Origin: Blastobasis lacticolella
Taxonomy: Eukaryota; Arthropoda; Insecta; Lepidoptera; Blastobasidae
Length of the DNA: 64,000 bases
Assembly: GCA_905147135.1 (NCBI GenBank)
Contig: LR990048.1
Location: 15,298,563 to 15,362,562 of the forward strand
Direction: 5' to 3'
Part shown: piece by piece, positions 1-13,400 of the stretch
How the letters are laid out: the number at the start of each line of letters is the position of its first letter
How positions within the stretch are numbered: position 1 is the first letter of the stretch
Made by a program: the position numbers and the translations under genes
The notes under the pieces: generated by a model
The model's input: the letters and a program-made list of their open reading frames with translations, nothing else
What the model was told of the DNA's origin: nothing
Databases searched by the model: none

Positions 1-129
1 TTAACCTAGTTTTAGTTAAGTTTTTGTTGTTTGTGTGTTGTTGATTATTTTAAATTTGTAATTAATATATGTAATTATATTTACGTAGATGAAAATAAAA
101 TTTAAACAAGGAAAATGTTCAAGGCCTTA

Positions 130-960
130 AAGTGTTGTAAAGTACCTTTATCTACACTCGTATCGTAATGTTCCAATTACATATTAGAAAACAGTCGTAT
201 AAGGAAGGATACACTTTTTTCACGCCAGGCCATAAATTAAAAAAAAAAATTTTTTCGATACAGCATTTTCCATACTAATTTCATTACAGCTGTAACGTAA
301 AATAACTTTATCTACACTCGTATCGTAATGTTCCAATTACATATTCGAAAACAGTCGTTTTTTCACGCCAGTCCATAAAATTTTAAAAAATTACTTTTCG
401 ATACAGCATTTCCCATACTAATTTCATTACAGCTGTAACGTAAAATTACTTTTTAATCATTATGCAACACTTATATTTTTTAAATTCTTGTCGGGCGCCC
501 GGACACGGTCAAATGTAGGCTGAATACCTAGATGTCTTTATCAAATTCAAATTCAAAATTTAAAATTTCCTGTTTATATTCTGTGTAATTATTTTCCCGC
601 TAAACAAAATATTTTTTGTAATTGTTGTAATTTGTGTTTGTGAATGTTTTTTCTTATTTTAAGCAAATAAATAGATAAATGTGAAAGTAGTAAAGTGAAT
701 TTCCCGCCGCTTGATATCCTCGACGCGTAGATACAAAAGAACTGTCTCGCAGCTTACTTCCAGCAAAGTTGAGAAAATTATAGGTACGTTATTTTAACAT
801 AAAAATACGAGTGTAGATAAAGTAGTGTATGCAACTGCATATAATTAGGTATTAAAACACTCGTGTCAAACTATTATCATACTCGGATACGCCTCGTATG
901 ATAAACAGACACTCATGTTTTAATACCCCCTTTTATATGACAGTTGCATAAACTACTATT
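130..960. repeat. Dispersed repeat, copy 1, with internal tandem duplication
   Basis: Shares long stretches with 29090-29770, including the blocks around TTCCCGCCG, taaatagataaatg and TTTAATACCCCCTTTT. The first 150 bp is itself duplicated here (about 145-290 and 309-445). Near the end, 824-960 forms an imperfect inverted repeat (tatgcaactg against cagttgcata). No coding frame is visible; probably a non-autonomous transposon. Confidence 0.6.
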
Positions 961-1194
961 TCAGTAGATACCAAGTATCGAGGGAACTGCCTATGGAAAT
1001 GAAAAGTATGTAACTGAGTAGGTACTTAAATCAGTATTTGAAAAGTTTCGTTGTTACTACTTGTTACTACTGCTACACTGAGTGGATAATCCGTCGCTCT
1101 GAAATTTCGTATTAAGATACGGAAAATAATAATTTGACCCGAGTGGTCCAGTGGTCGATCGGCTCTATTTTGCGCTCACTGACAATGACGATGA

Positions 1195-1400
1195 CGACCT
1201 GACTGGTTCAGTGGTCAACATGCTGGTCTGACACGCAACATGTTCCGAGATCGTTTCCCGACCAGTCAGTTATGAATAGAGGAATTTTATTTCTGTTACG
1301 GGTGTGGGTGTTACTTTTATTATTTATCAGTTTGGCAAGTCATCTTTCATGTTTAAGATATGTATAATATAATAAATGTATAAGTATCGGATAAATACTT
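1195..1400 (+). repeat. tRNA-headed SINE, family 2 (decayed)
   Basis: A tRNA-like head (GGTTCAGTGGTCAACATGC, then a degenerate B box) is followed by a body with TTTATTTCTGTTACGGGT that is shared with 17825-18060 and, inverted, 22728-22975. The 3' end decays into AT-rich sequence. Confidence 0.6.
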
Positions 1401-1411
1401 ATTATATCCCG

Positions 1412-1680
1412 AGAAGCGTCAGTGGCCTAATGGTTAAGGGGTACCGACTCCTCGAGGTAACGGATTCGAATCCCAGTGCCACTATGTACCAATGACTCTT
1501 TTCTGAATTTTGTATGTACATTAGTTGAACACGAACCGACCAAACCGATGCTCTTACGGTGAGGGCAAAACATCGTGATAAAATCCGCACATTCAGGCGA
1601 CTGAATGTGTAACCATGGCCCAATCTGGTCAGTTCCGCTGTAGACAGGGAAGCGTGTGACACATAGTTCCACGTTATTGG
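1412..1680 (+). repeat. tRNA-headed SINE, family 1, 3' truncated
   Basis: Head contains an A-box-like stretch followed by GGATTCGAATCCC (B box). The body has TCTTACGGTGAGG and GGCGACTGAATGTG, shared with at least eight other copies in the window (1975, 2785, 15725, 30173, 34240, 35165, 42160, 43845). Similarity stops about 1665. Confidence 0.75.
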
Positions 1681-1882
1681 TCTCTGGTTATTGGCTGGGG
1701 TGCCTACATTTTTGCCGATCCTTCTTTAGTTGAATTTCACGGACTTGTGCATTACCTAGAATGGGGAATGAGACTTTGCTTAGATCTAAGAATATAGTAA
1801 TCATTATTTACCCTTATCTTAGTATTCAACTAATGTAATTACTCAGAAACAGACCGTTGTTAGGTATATGACGGGGATGACA

Positions 1883-2322
1883 TCGAAGTCGGTACCTCTC
1901 GCTTAGGAGTCGAACCTGCTGGCTATTAGGCCACCGGCGTTCGATGAATATTGTATGAATAAGATGAATGGTCACCTTGGCGTTCCGATTGTGCTCTTGC
2001 ACACGAGGGCCCGGGGTACGCCTTGACCATGGTCCAAGATTTGGCGATCAGGTAATTACAGTGAAGCGACTACCATCTGACCTCCGTGACCCTGCTACCA
2101 GGGGAACCTGACCAGATTGGATCATGGTTTCACATTCAGTCGCCTGAATGTGCAGGTTTCATCACGAGGTTGTCCCTCACCGTAAGAGCATCGGTTAGCA
2201 TTCAACTAATGTACATAAATCAGAAAAGAGTCATTTGCACATGGCCGCAGATAGATTCGAACCCGGTTCCTCTCGCATACGAGTCGGATACCTTAACCAC
2301 TGGGCCACCGACGCTCCTCGAT
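1883..2322 (-). repeat. tRNA-headed SINE, family 1, plus a detached head
   Basis: A nearly full-length minus-strand copy (1975-2322) runs from the GGGCCC-containing 3' end to a head with GATTCGAACCC on the plus strand (inverted B box) and CCACCGACGCTCC at the 5' end. A second partial head (1883-1943) abuts it, suggesting two insertions or a head duplication. Confidence 0.75.
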
Positions 2323-2768
2323 GAGTATCGTAGCACAAAAGCTTTTCGATAACATTACGGCATCAAATCAAACTGCAATATCTGCTGCACAAATGTAGGT
2401 AGATACATCCACCCGTTTTACACGAGAAATCGATGAAATCTGTCCGGTGAACATTGCGCCGGGTGTGCACTCACACACCCAGGGGATTACCTATCACTTG
2501 ACTTATGTACCACACTACTGCAGTTTAGTGCTTACACAGTATGCAACACACACAAGTAAAACTGGTTGGAAACTGATATTGGGCTTATGACGTTTGAATA
2601 AATTTAGTCGTGGAATTATAGGAGCAAAAAGCGCGAGAGTAAAAAGTGGAATGTATTTTAAGCTTCCGTAAAGGGTAATATATTGGTAAATGGTTAACAG
2701 ATATTTAAGTTTGATAATAGAGACTAAAATAAGTAAGCGTTATCGAGCAGAATGGAAACGTACAATTA

Positions 2769-2809
2769 GAATTCAACTAATGGAATGTACATTAGTTGAA
2801 TTCTAACCG
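2769..2809. repeat. Perfect palindrome, 16-bp arms, 9-nt loop
   Basis: Arms ttagaattcaactaat and its exact complement attagttgaattctaa flank ggaatgtac. One arm belongs to the SINE body, the other is an inverted duplicate of it. Confidence 0.8.
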
Positions 2810-2990
2810 ATGCTCTTACGGTGAGGTAAAACATTGTGATGAAACCTGCAAATTTGACAACTGAATTTGTAACCATGGTAATTCTGGTCGGGGTCCCCTG
2901 GTGGCAGGGTCACAGAGGTCAGATGGTAGTCGCTAAATCCTGGATCATGGTCAAGGCGGACCCCGGGCCCTAGTGCTCGAGAGCACGAAA
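2785..2990 (+). repeat. SINE family 1, headless copy
   Basis: Starts inside the body (gttgaattctaaccgatgc) and continues to the conserved 3' block with GCGGACCCCGGGCCC. The tRNA-like head is absent. Its left edge is half of a 16-bp-arm palindrome at 2769-2809. Confidence 0.7.
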
Positions 2991-4260
2991 GATGATTATT
3001 TAGAACGCAACGCGAGTATTAAGAAACAAAATGTACTTACAATTAATTCAATAAATGAATACAAAAAAGAATACAAATTGTAAGACGTCGCTCTACTTCC
3101 AAAAAGCGTGATTTAAAAATACGACTGTATTCCGTGAGCAAAACATTCCACTTTGACTTGCTCTCACGCTTTTCGCTTCTGAATTTAGACGACTAAATTT
3201 TGCCAGGTGTAATAAGCGCAACAGCAATATACGCTACACAGAAATGTGTTGGTACGTAAACAGAACACCTCAACACACATGCATAGCCGCCGGTCATGAA
3301 AATATAGATAATGCACCTGCAGCACACTTCAAATAGGACAGGTATATAACTTTCCATCTGTGTTGGTTAGTTTAACTTAGTTTTCCCGGAAATCCAGCGA
3401 TGTGGGTGGGGTGCGAACTCCTGCACTCCCGCACCCATCTCGCTTCCTCGCATGGCCTATTGCATATACAAGACAAAGATAGCGAGGCTGCTATGCCAGA
3501 GCAGCACCTATATGAAAGAGTCAAGGCTCAGCGCAAATATTGGCAAATCGCTGAGCTTCAGCCTTTAGTCTAATTATCTTTGTTGTCTCCGTTTGATGTT
3601 TGATCCGACTCGTAACCCGCGGTACCGCGGTCGAACCCCAGGACGCCATGCAGCAAAGACTCTTTTCTGAGTTATGTAAATTAGTTGAACACTAACGAAG
3701 TTTGTGCGCTCACATCGAAAAAACCCTTTTTGATGTTGTGCCACAGTTCCAGAGAGTATTGGGACCCTTGGCGTCGATAAATTGAATGAAGCCCAATGTA
3801 TGAAGCCAATCAGACGCGAAAGGGACTGTCGTAAAAAGCCACTTTTTCACGTTAACCCTACCAGAAAGCGTTACGTGGAAAACGGTTTTGCTCCGTGCGT
3901 GTAAATATTACAATGAGCATCTTCTTGACGTAGATATGTTTTTGGATTATTTACCAAAGTTTAAAAGGAACGTTAATCAATAATGTATTGTATTACTCAT
4001 CTAACTGTTGTACTTTATTTTTCTGTAGTATGTAGATCGTTTGGCTGTATTTATGTAATAATTTAGGAAACTATAGGTCTTTATTTATTATATATATTTA
4101 AATGTTATTCTGTATAAGACTGTTTGTTTCTGATTATAAAAAAAAAACCACAAAATAAAACCGAAGTTTATAATAGGTACCTGTCAACGAAACGGTGCCT
4201 AAGAAACCGTTGGTACCTAACTTTTTTCAAGAATAAATCAAACCTACCATCCATTTCCAG
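2990..4260. other. Intron sequence upstream of the first Dpyd exon seen
   Basis: No exon or gene recognised. It holds a SINE family 1 fragment (3602-3700: TCTTTTCTGAGTTATGTA) and otherwise AT-rich unique-looking sequence ending in the polypyrimidine tract before 4261. Confidence 0.5.
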
Positions 4261-4467
4261 GGCATATCATACGACGCACCCATCCAGCTGCCCAAGTTCC
4301 ACTGCCCCATCGATGACGTGGACCTGTCAGTGTCGGTGTGCGGCATCCGGTTCCCCAACCCGCTGGGGCTGGCCAGCGCGCCGCCCACCACTAGTGCTGC
4401 GATGATCCGGAGGGCGTTTGAGCAGGGATGGGGATTCGTCGTCACCAAGACCTTCGGATTGGATAAG
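4261..4467 (+). CDS. Dpyd: Dpyd exon a: start of the FMN/pyrimidine-binding barrel
   Basis: Local residues 1-69, entered in phase 0 after acceptor tttccag and left at AAG|gtggga. It carries the [10 protein letters not shown] loop of the FMN site and Lys63 in TKTF, the lysine that contacts FMN in mammalian DPD. The exon is GC-rich against an AT-rich intron, as in the other exons of this gene. Confidence 0.95.
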
Positions 4468-7400
4468 GTGGGATACATTCGTTTTCCGTTAGGTTGCCGG
4501 ATACGAAATTTGGGCTCGACCAATCAGAATCCGAGATATCTGATATATATCTCGGATTATGACAATAGAATCCAAATGATCGAGTTCGAAATTCGGATTT
4601 AGAAACCTAATACGGAAAATGCGGCCGGCCCTAGAGGAGAATGTAGGATCAACGCAGTGGCCTGCGCTGGTTTGGTCACGTGTTGCGTAAGCCCCAAGGG
4701 CCTAAATATTAGGTAAAGGAAAGATTTCGCGGGAGGCCCAAGAAGCGATGGATTGACAAAAAGTCGTATGCGAGAGCCAACGGTTTACGACGCGAGGATG
4801 CTGAAGACCGAAGTGGAGGAGAATGAGCAACAAAAAGAACTCTGTCAGAACCTGTAATTGGCCGATCGGATAATGATGATAAGGGCCGACCGAGACTATA
4901 TTATTGTTGTGACGGCCGAGACCGAGCATAGAAACACTCTCTAAAATAGGAAATATATTGGAAACGTTGTAAAGAATATTTGGCACCAGCATTCATGGAC
5001 ACCTTCATTAAATTTTATGTGACGTAAACACAAGATTCAAAAGTAAATTTTTGTATATTTTCATACGTAGGTGACGTACCTACCTGCGCTCTTTACCAGG
5101 TTGCTGAGTAGTATAAAAATATTAACCCAATAACCCTGTTGACCCCCAGGACCTGGTAACCAACGTGTCTCCGCGCATAGTCCGCGGCGTGACCTCGGGC
5201 GAGATGTTTGGGCCTGGCCAGGGCTCTTTCCTCAACATCGAGCTCATCTCGGAGAAGTGCGAGGCCTACTGGTGCCGCAGCATCACAGAATTGAAGAAAG
5301 ACTTTCCGGATAAGGTTGGTTTTATTAACCGCCGGCGAAAAAGACAGGTGTTATGAGTTTGGCGGGTGTATCTGTGGTTGTGTGGCTGGGGCATCGTAGC
5401 TCCCGAACGGATGGACCGATTCGAATGCGGTTTTCTCTATTTGAAAGCTGAGTTTAATCGAGATAGTTCTTATCTTTTCATTAAAATCGGTTCAGTAGTT
5501 TAGAAAATATGTGCATAAATATAAAATTGGTCGGGGTTTCTCCGACTTTTTCTGAGAGGCGGATACTTTCTATCTTCAAAAAGAAATAACCGTAATTTAC
5601 TACAATAGTGGCAATCAAGCTTGCAGCCTGCCTGATGGTAAGCAGTTACCGCAGCCTATGGACGTTTGTAATACCAGGGACATCACCCACGCGTTGCCGA
5701 CCCCGTAAAACCCTTTAACCCCTTTCTTGAAGAACTCCATGCTGAAATGATGTAAGTATGAAAGTTTGCTCTCACGTTTTTTCTGTATACATTTAACTAA
5801 CTTTTCAGGTGGTGATAGCCTCCATAATGTGCTCGTACGACGAGCGCGACTGGACGGAGTTGGCCCGGAAGGCCGCGGCGGCCGGCGCCGACGCGCTCGA
5901 GCTCAACCTGTCCTGCCCGCACGGCATGGGCGAGAGCGGGATGGGGCTGGCTTGCGGACAGGTAACTACCACTCTAGGAACCATCAGGAACATACTCCTT
6001 AGAGGGAATAATCTCGTTAGAGGAATCGAGGCCATTCGAGGGAAGTGGGCATTCGTGGGAAATGCATGTTATTTTCAAAATTCGTTTGTACTATCTTTCT
6101 CGACTACCTTTTGACAGGGCAGCAACTTGAAAATCGCCATTTTCGCGCTGACAACAGCAACGACAGTACTTGAGCTAAAAATACTAAAATCGTGACCCAC
6201 TGTGGAATCTTTTCACAGAGAATATCATCGCATTGCCTGACTAGGAAAATCATTATGACACTAACTGTGAAAAGGTGCCATAGCGGGTCACGATTCAGGT
6301 TAGAGTAGGGTGGCTCTGTCAACTTACAACCGAATTTCTGTCCAAGCACGATAGTATTTTGATAACGGACCTCTCTTACGTGGATGTTGAAACACTATAT
6401 AATATTTTGATGGTGCTACACCATGGTGTTATGGTGGTTTACAGAGATGTTAATAATGTTAAGGGGCTGCTACACGGTTGCTCATCCAGGTTCCCAATAG
6501 AGTGACTTTGATTCAACTAACCAATCAACGATTGATGTAGATAACGGTTTGTAACAAACTTTCGTTCATCTTGCTCGTTGATTCATCATCACAGCTCATA
6601 ACAGTCCACTGCAGGACTTAGGGCCTCTCCCGCGATAGGGGAGGTTATTGCCATAATAACAGGCGGGTTGGAGATCGCAGTGTTATATAACAATGGAAAA
6701 CGCTGCTGCCCATTTTCCAGCTTAAGGAGACTCTTAGATTTTGTGCCTAAAAATCATTAGTCGCCTTGTACGACACCCACGAGTGTAAGGGGTTGGTGCT
6801 ATTCTACTCTGCCGGACATCACACAGCTTGTTGATTGGTTGGTTAAATCAAGATGATCTTATGGCAACCTGGGTTGAGAACTCTATAACCGCCCCTGTAT
6901 GCACAGTATTGTTCCAACACAGCACATGAATGTACTGAAAAATAATGTTACCTATGATGAACCTAAACCATAATTCCAGGACCCGGTGCTGGTGAAGGGC
7001 ATATCGCAGTGGGTGCGCGCCGCGATCCAGATCCCGTTCTTCGTGAAGCTGACGCCCAACATCACGGACATCGTGAGCATCGCCGTCGCCGCTTATGAGG
7101 GTAGGTGCCTGTTGGGAGCTTGCTTGATCCTGACAATGGCAAGCTGATCATTAAGTGTTTAATAAATATTATAATCCTATCCCATTATCATCATCATCAT
7201 GAACAGTTATCTCCGGTCTGAAGTTTAGGGCCAGTTATGATGATCACACTGATGGAGTTAATCCACCACTAGTATAAGATGATATAGTGCAAACCGATCT
7301 GCAGGGGATGATAAAATGATAAGACCGAGTTGCACGAGTGCGGTTAAAACACTGATTTATTTTCATACAGAATTAGTTAACAATGAATTTGGGGTGATGC

Positions 7401-10400
7401 ATAGTATGCAGTTTGTGGCGTTCGGCCGGCCGGCCGTAGTACAGTGACACGCATAAATTGTAATGCATGTACAGTGAACCTGTACATCTTGGCCACCAAA
7501 CAAGAAACAGGAAGTAAAATTATTCTAAAATAAGATGATGATTATTGTATGACAATGGTAAATGAATTATATGCTAAATGATATAAGTAGGTATTATGGT
7601 ACAAGGTGATAAGCATTGTTTGTTTTAAAGCTAGGTAGTTAGAGTCTCTAAAATTTACTTTCTACACTTGACACTTGGGAACATTGATCGCGCGAACACA
7701 GGGGAGGACCCTTGATCGACACTTTGCACTGATTTGCTTAACCCCTTCCGCGCACTAGAACCTACAGGGGGCGTGCTCAAATCGATATTTGGCACTGATT
7801 TGCTCATTTCACTAGCACTATATCGCACTTTACGCGTCACTTTCACTACTTCACTATCACTGCATTCCGCTGACGCGGTCGGCTCGACGCACACTGCTGC
7901 CGGCGCCGACCCTGCTCCTGAGTGATCTCTCGATGATGTTCTCTTTCTCAGTCTGATATACCAAATTAGGCCTCCAAGTAAAATGATAAGCATGATCGTT
8001 AATGTGCCATATGATATCGTGTATTGATGCACATCATGTACACTGAGTTCTTGGGATGATTGTGCATTCAAGTCGTCAATTTTAGTTTTTATATTTTGCC
8101 AAATTTTGTCATGATTTGATATGATGGTGATATTGGTGACGTCATAAGGTAAAGACGTATTCGTTAAACTGTTTAAGATGGACTCCTCTGGAACGTCAAT
8201 ATCTGGCTGTATATGGGCTTGATTTATGAAATTGTTGTGAGCGAAGATGGTAAATGTAGAGCTCTTGATAGTGCAACCTTGACCTACAGTAATAAGACCA
8301 CTGCCTTTAAGCACCTTTATAAATATGCCACTGGGACAAAACATGCGTATATTGCACTCTTGGCAGCAAGAATAAAGCCAGACGTTCGGGCGCTGTAACT
8401 TGATCCAGCGTTCCTCGCAGGTTGATATTCTAATGTCGCAGTGGGGATTTTCATTTGATATCATAAAATTGTCCATTAGTTTTAAGTCACAGATCGAGTT
8501 GTTTATTTTTGTGTTATAAACGGGCTTATTAAGTGAACATAGTAGTTTACTTGAGGACGTATGCATGCATGATTGTAGGTCAGTTTCGCTAATCCAAACA
8601 GCTAGGTCTCGTTGTAAGTTGAATGCAACGTATGGCAATTTTGATATAAGATATATCATTTTGTTATTGTTATATACAGGTACGCTTATAATACGGTCTA
8701 ATTGATATGATTCGTAGCTCACTAAGGGAATTTTCAATTCTATTAGCAGATAATTGTTGTGTACCTTGGCGGAAACGTGAAGCAGTTTATATATGTCTCG
8801 GATGTCATCTTTTTCGACCGGTATAGTTAGGTCACCTTTTAGATGACCTGATATGAAATTAAATTGCCATTGCAGCTGATCTGGATTGAGGAGCTGCGGG
8901 TTGATATGGCCTTGGGCGATGTCTGTTACCGTATCTATCAGGGTATGCTGAATGCGTCGAATATTTGATATTATGATATTCGCAGTCAATGCTGACGCCA
9001 CGATGGTCGTTGCGGTCTGTTGTTCTGACCGGAATGTATAAAAAGTTCGCAGATTCTCCTGTATGAATGAAAACTGTTTATTCATGACATCTTCATTGCG
9101 ACGTAAAATGTTGAATTCGCTTTCAATGATAGTTGTTTGATTTTTTATTAAGGTTTGGAGATGATTTTCGTTTAATTTAATTTTTTCGATATCGTTTTGA
9201 TATTGTTGAGCGAATCTGTCGTCTAGGACACCGAATAAAGAGTTGGCTATGTATCCAACGCCGTTAATCAAACCTCGCTTTCGCCTGTTAGTACTTCTCC
9301 CGTGTAGTATGGAGTCATAGTGTTGAACTTCCCGTAGCTCGTGGACAAGTTGCGACACAATGTATTGATATTGCTCACCAGTGGCAACTTCTCTTAAATG
9401 TTTCACGTAGCGTTTTACGTTATCCAATCCCAGCCAGTACGTAGACATGTTATAATAAATGATAAGTTTCCAGTCGTCTTTAATGTATTGCATGTCGGCT
9501 ATTTTGTCAAAATAAAATGTTTGGTTATGCCATAGAGGTGTGACTTGTATATTGGAATGCTCTTGTTGTACACTCGGTGATATTAAAAACATGAATAGAA
9601 GTAATGCAGCGCTAAAAAAGTGTGGGTTTTCGGCGTTCTTGTCTCGCCTGCCCGTGATCTGTAGACTCTTGCCTAGTATTGTCAGATGATACGTCGTTTA
9701 CTGGTAAAGCAGACAGTTTAGTTATGGGTCGCTTAACATGTTGTCTATTGTGGGTCTTTAAAGTGACGACTCGCACATGACCGTCCGGTCCCGGGTGCAG
9801 TTGTATTACACGGCCAAGTGCCCATTTTCCTGGCGGCAAGTTTTCATCTTTGATAAGCACTATGTCGTTGATATTGATATCTTGCTTAGTGACTCTCCAT
9901 TTCGACCTAGATTGAAGTTGTTGTAGATATTCCGATGACCATATTTTCCAGAACTGTTTGTTGATATTTTGAACAAGTCGCCATCTTGTCGTTAAGTTGA
10001 TATTTTCGGATTCAGCCTGAGGTCTTGACAGTAACGAATCTCCGATCAAGAAGTGTCCTGGGGTGAGGCAGTCATCGTCTGCGTTTTCAGTTAGTAAGCA
10101 CAAAGGTCGCGAGTTTAGGCAAGCTTCTATTTGATATAGAAGAGTGATAAACTCTTCGTATGTTAATTTCTGCTCCCCAATGACTCGCTTGAGATGATAT
10201 TTCATACTCTTCACGGCAGCCTCCCAAAGTCCACCTGCGCTTGGCCATGATGGTGCGTTGAAGTGCCATACTATATTCATTTCGTTGGTGTTCCTGATGA
10301 TATGGTTATCTTGAATAGTTGATATAATAGCCTGATATTCTTCTTTTAATAAGCGGTTCGCTCCTACAAAGTTCGTGCCGTTGTCCGTGTAGATGTGTTG

Positions 10401-13400
10401 TGGTGTTCCACGACGAGAGATAAAACGATACAAAGCCGCTAGGAAGGCTGCGGTACTTAGATCTGATACTAACTCAAGATGTACAGCCTTTGTTGATAAA
10501 CATATGAAAACGGCAATGTATCCTTTGTGACTTCTGATTCCACGACCTTTACTTGCTCTTAAATCTACTTGTCCGGTGAAGTCAATCCCGGTGTGAGTGA
10601 AAGGGCGTGAAGGAGTGACGCGTGGTTCTGGAAGGTCCGCCATAAGTTGTTGCCTATTTTCAGGATTAAACCGTCTACACTTTACACAATGTCGTAGTTG
10701 TAATTTAACAGTGCGAATACCGCTGATAATCCAATACCTTTCTCGTAAATATGAGAGAGTTAATTTGGGGCCGCCGTGTAAGGTAGTGATGTGCGCCTGA
10801 TTGATAATTAGCTCAGTTAAGCGGCTATGATTGGGCAGTATGATAGGATGTTTCGCTGAATGACTAATGCGAGAATTTAGTAAGCGTCCGCCTACTCTCA
10901 GTAAGCCGTTGTCATCGATAAAGGGATTCAAACTCAAAAGTTTGCTATTGGTATGCACGTGACCCTTTGATTGGAGAAGGTGAATGTCCTCACTGAATTC
11001 ATGCATTTGAATTTCTTTGATGATTAGACAGTAAGCTTGGTTAATTTCCGACGTTGTTAACTCGGCGTGATAGTTATTGAGGTCGTAGTCACGTTTATTT
11101 TTATTCCGAAGTTTCGCAATAAATCGCGACACCCAAGCTGTTGTTCTTGCAACGTGACTAATGGAGCTGTATTTGTATAATAGTTCCATAACGAATGTAG
11201 GACGGTGTTCGTGTAAAGCTGCGTTCACATTTGTCTTTTTTATTTCTACGTCGGGTGGCTGATAATGTTGTTGTTCAATAGTTGTTGGGCTAAAATTTAA
11301 TAGCCATTCTGGCCCTTGCCACCACAACGAATGATCTTGCAATTGTTCTAATTTTAATCCTCTGGAGGCACAGTCGGCGGCATTTTCTTCTGATCTAACA
11401 TGACGCCAGTTTGATGATGGAATGATGTTGAGGATTTTTTGTACTCTATTGGCTACAAACTGTTTCCACCTGGAGTTTTCCCCATTTAGCCATCCGAGTA
11501 CTATCATGGAGTCACTCCAAGTATATATTTTGATATTCTTAACTGATAAGGACTCTACCACCCTTTTCATGAGCTCCGCTAAGAGAAGTGCACCGCATAG
11601 TTCAAGTCGGGGTAGAGTTGATTTTTTATTCAATGGAGCCAGCTTTGTTTTTGCAGCCACAAGTGTTGATGTGTACTCGCCTTTACTGTCGCTTGTTATA
11701 GCGTAAATACAGCAACCGTAAGCTTTTTCCGATGCATCGCAAAAGCCGTGTATTTGCGTCAAATTATTCAGCGGGCCCAAATATCGTGATATTTCAAATT
11801 TATGTATGTTTTGGAGATCCCTTTTCAAATTAAGCCATTCAGTTTGAATATCTTTTGATAGGTCGTCATCCCATGATAAACTTGACCTCCATGTTTTTTG
11901 AAATAATATCTTGGCTCTGATAGTAAGCGGGGACAGCCACCCAAGGGGATCAAATATTTTTGATATTTCGGCTAATAATTGCCTTTTTGATATGTTCTCT
12001 GGTTTACAATCTGGATGTTTACTTTGAAAATAGAATTTGTCGGTTGCGGGATTCCAAGTGAGACCGAGAGTTTTCCGCGACTCGGCACTTTTAAATTCAA
12101 AGGGAGTAGCTATTTGATCAGGTGATAATTGTTTGATAACGCCTGGTTCATTACTAGACCATTTTCGTAAGTTCATTCCCGCACCTTTTAGCATTTCTAT
12201 TAGTTGTCGCTGTAACTCTAAAGCCTGTTCTTTACTACCATGGCCACTGAGTAAGTCGTCCATGTAGAATGATGTGTTGATGGCCTGCGCTGCCAATGGA
12301 TACTTGTCGGCGTCTTCCTGAGCTAATTGGCGTAGTGTTCTCATCTCTAGATAAGGGGCTGCTTTTGTACCGTAAGTTACAGTAGTCAGCTGATATTGTT
12401 TTAGCGGCTCGTCTATCGAGTCTCGCCAAATGATGCATTGGAGAAGTTGATCTTGTGGTCTGATAAATATCAGCCGAAACATTTTTTCAATGTCCGCAGT
12501 GATAACAAATTTGAAGGTCCTCCACTTTAAAATAAGTGATAGAAGGTCTTGTTGTAGGTTGGGTCCGCGTGCCATGACGTCATTTAAGCTGCTACCGGAG
12601 GTCGTTTTTGATGATGCGTTAAATACCGTTCTTAATTTGGTGGTAGTGGAGTCCAACTTCAATACACCATGATGAGGTAAAAAGCAATGGGGGTCATTTA
12701 GTTGTTCTATTTCTTGCATGTGACCTAGATCCTGATATTCCTTTATAAATTCTTTGTACTTTCGGGCAAAGTCGGTATTTTTTGTCATTTTATGTTCTAA
12801 TTGCTTAAATTGGGCTACCGCTTTAGACCTAGATGCTCCTAGTTGATTTTCAAAGCCAGGTTGCATTGGTAACGCAACCTCGTATCTTCCATCAGGTAAA
12901 CGGGCCGTAGTTGATAGATAAAATTGTTCGCAGAATTGATCTTCATTGCATGAAGTGGATGGACCTGAGACATCTTCTAGCTCCCAAAATTGCGCGATTT
13001 CCTCGAGATTATTGATCACCACATTACAATGGAAAGTTGGAACACACCCGGATAAAATCCACCCTAATTTGGTCTGCTGAGCTATTGGTCCGTTTTCAGG
13101 TCCTTTGATAAGTCCGTTCATGATAATCTGCGAGTATACACTCGCATCTAAAAGCATATCTATGGGCTTAGATACGTTGTATTCGGGGTCGGCTAAATTA
13201 ATATTACGAAGATGAGACCATTGCTGCTTACTGAACGAGTTGTTTGGCAAATTATTGATGACCTTTGATATTACAAGCGCTTGAGTGGTAAATTCATAAT
13301 CTCCATAAATTGATTGACACGTGATATTAACGACTCCTTTGCCTTGTTTTGCTCCCGAGCCTATTCCAGATACGGAAGCGTGGAATTTTTGTCGCGGGAG

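Noticed and set aside
4227..4523. Minus-strand frame over the first Dpyd exon
   Set aside because: Shadow of a GC-rich coding exon; the plus strand carries the conserved protein and correct splice sites.
10597..12672. Plus-strand frames inside gag-pol
   Set aside because: Antisense shadows of the long intact polyprotein.
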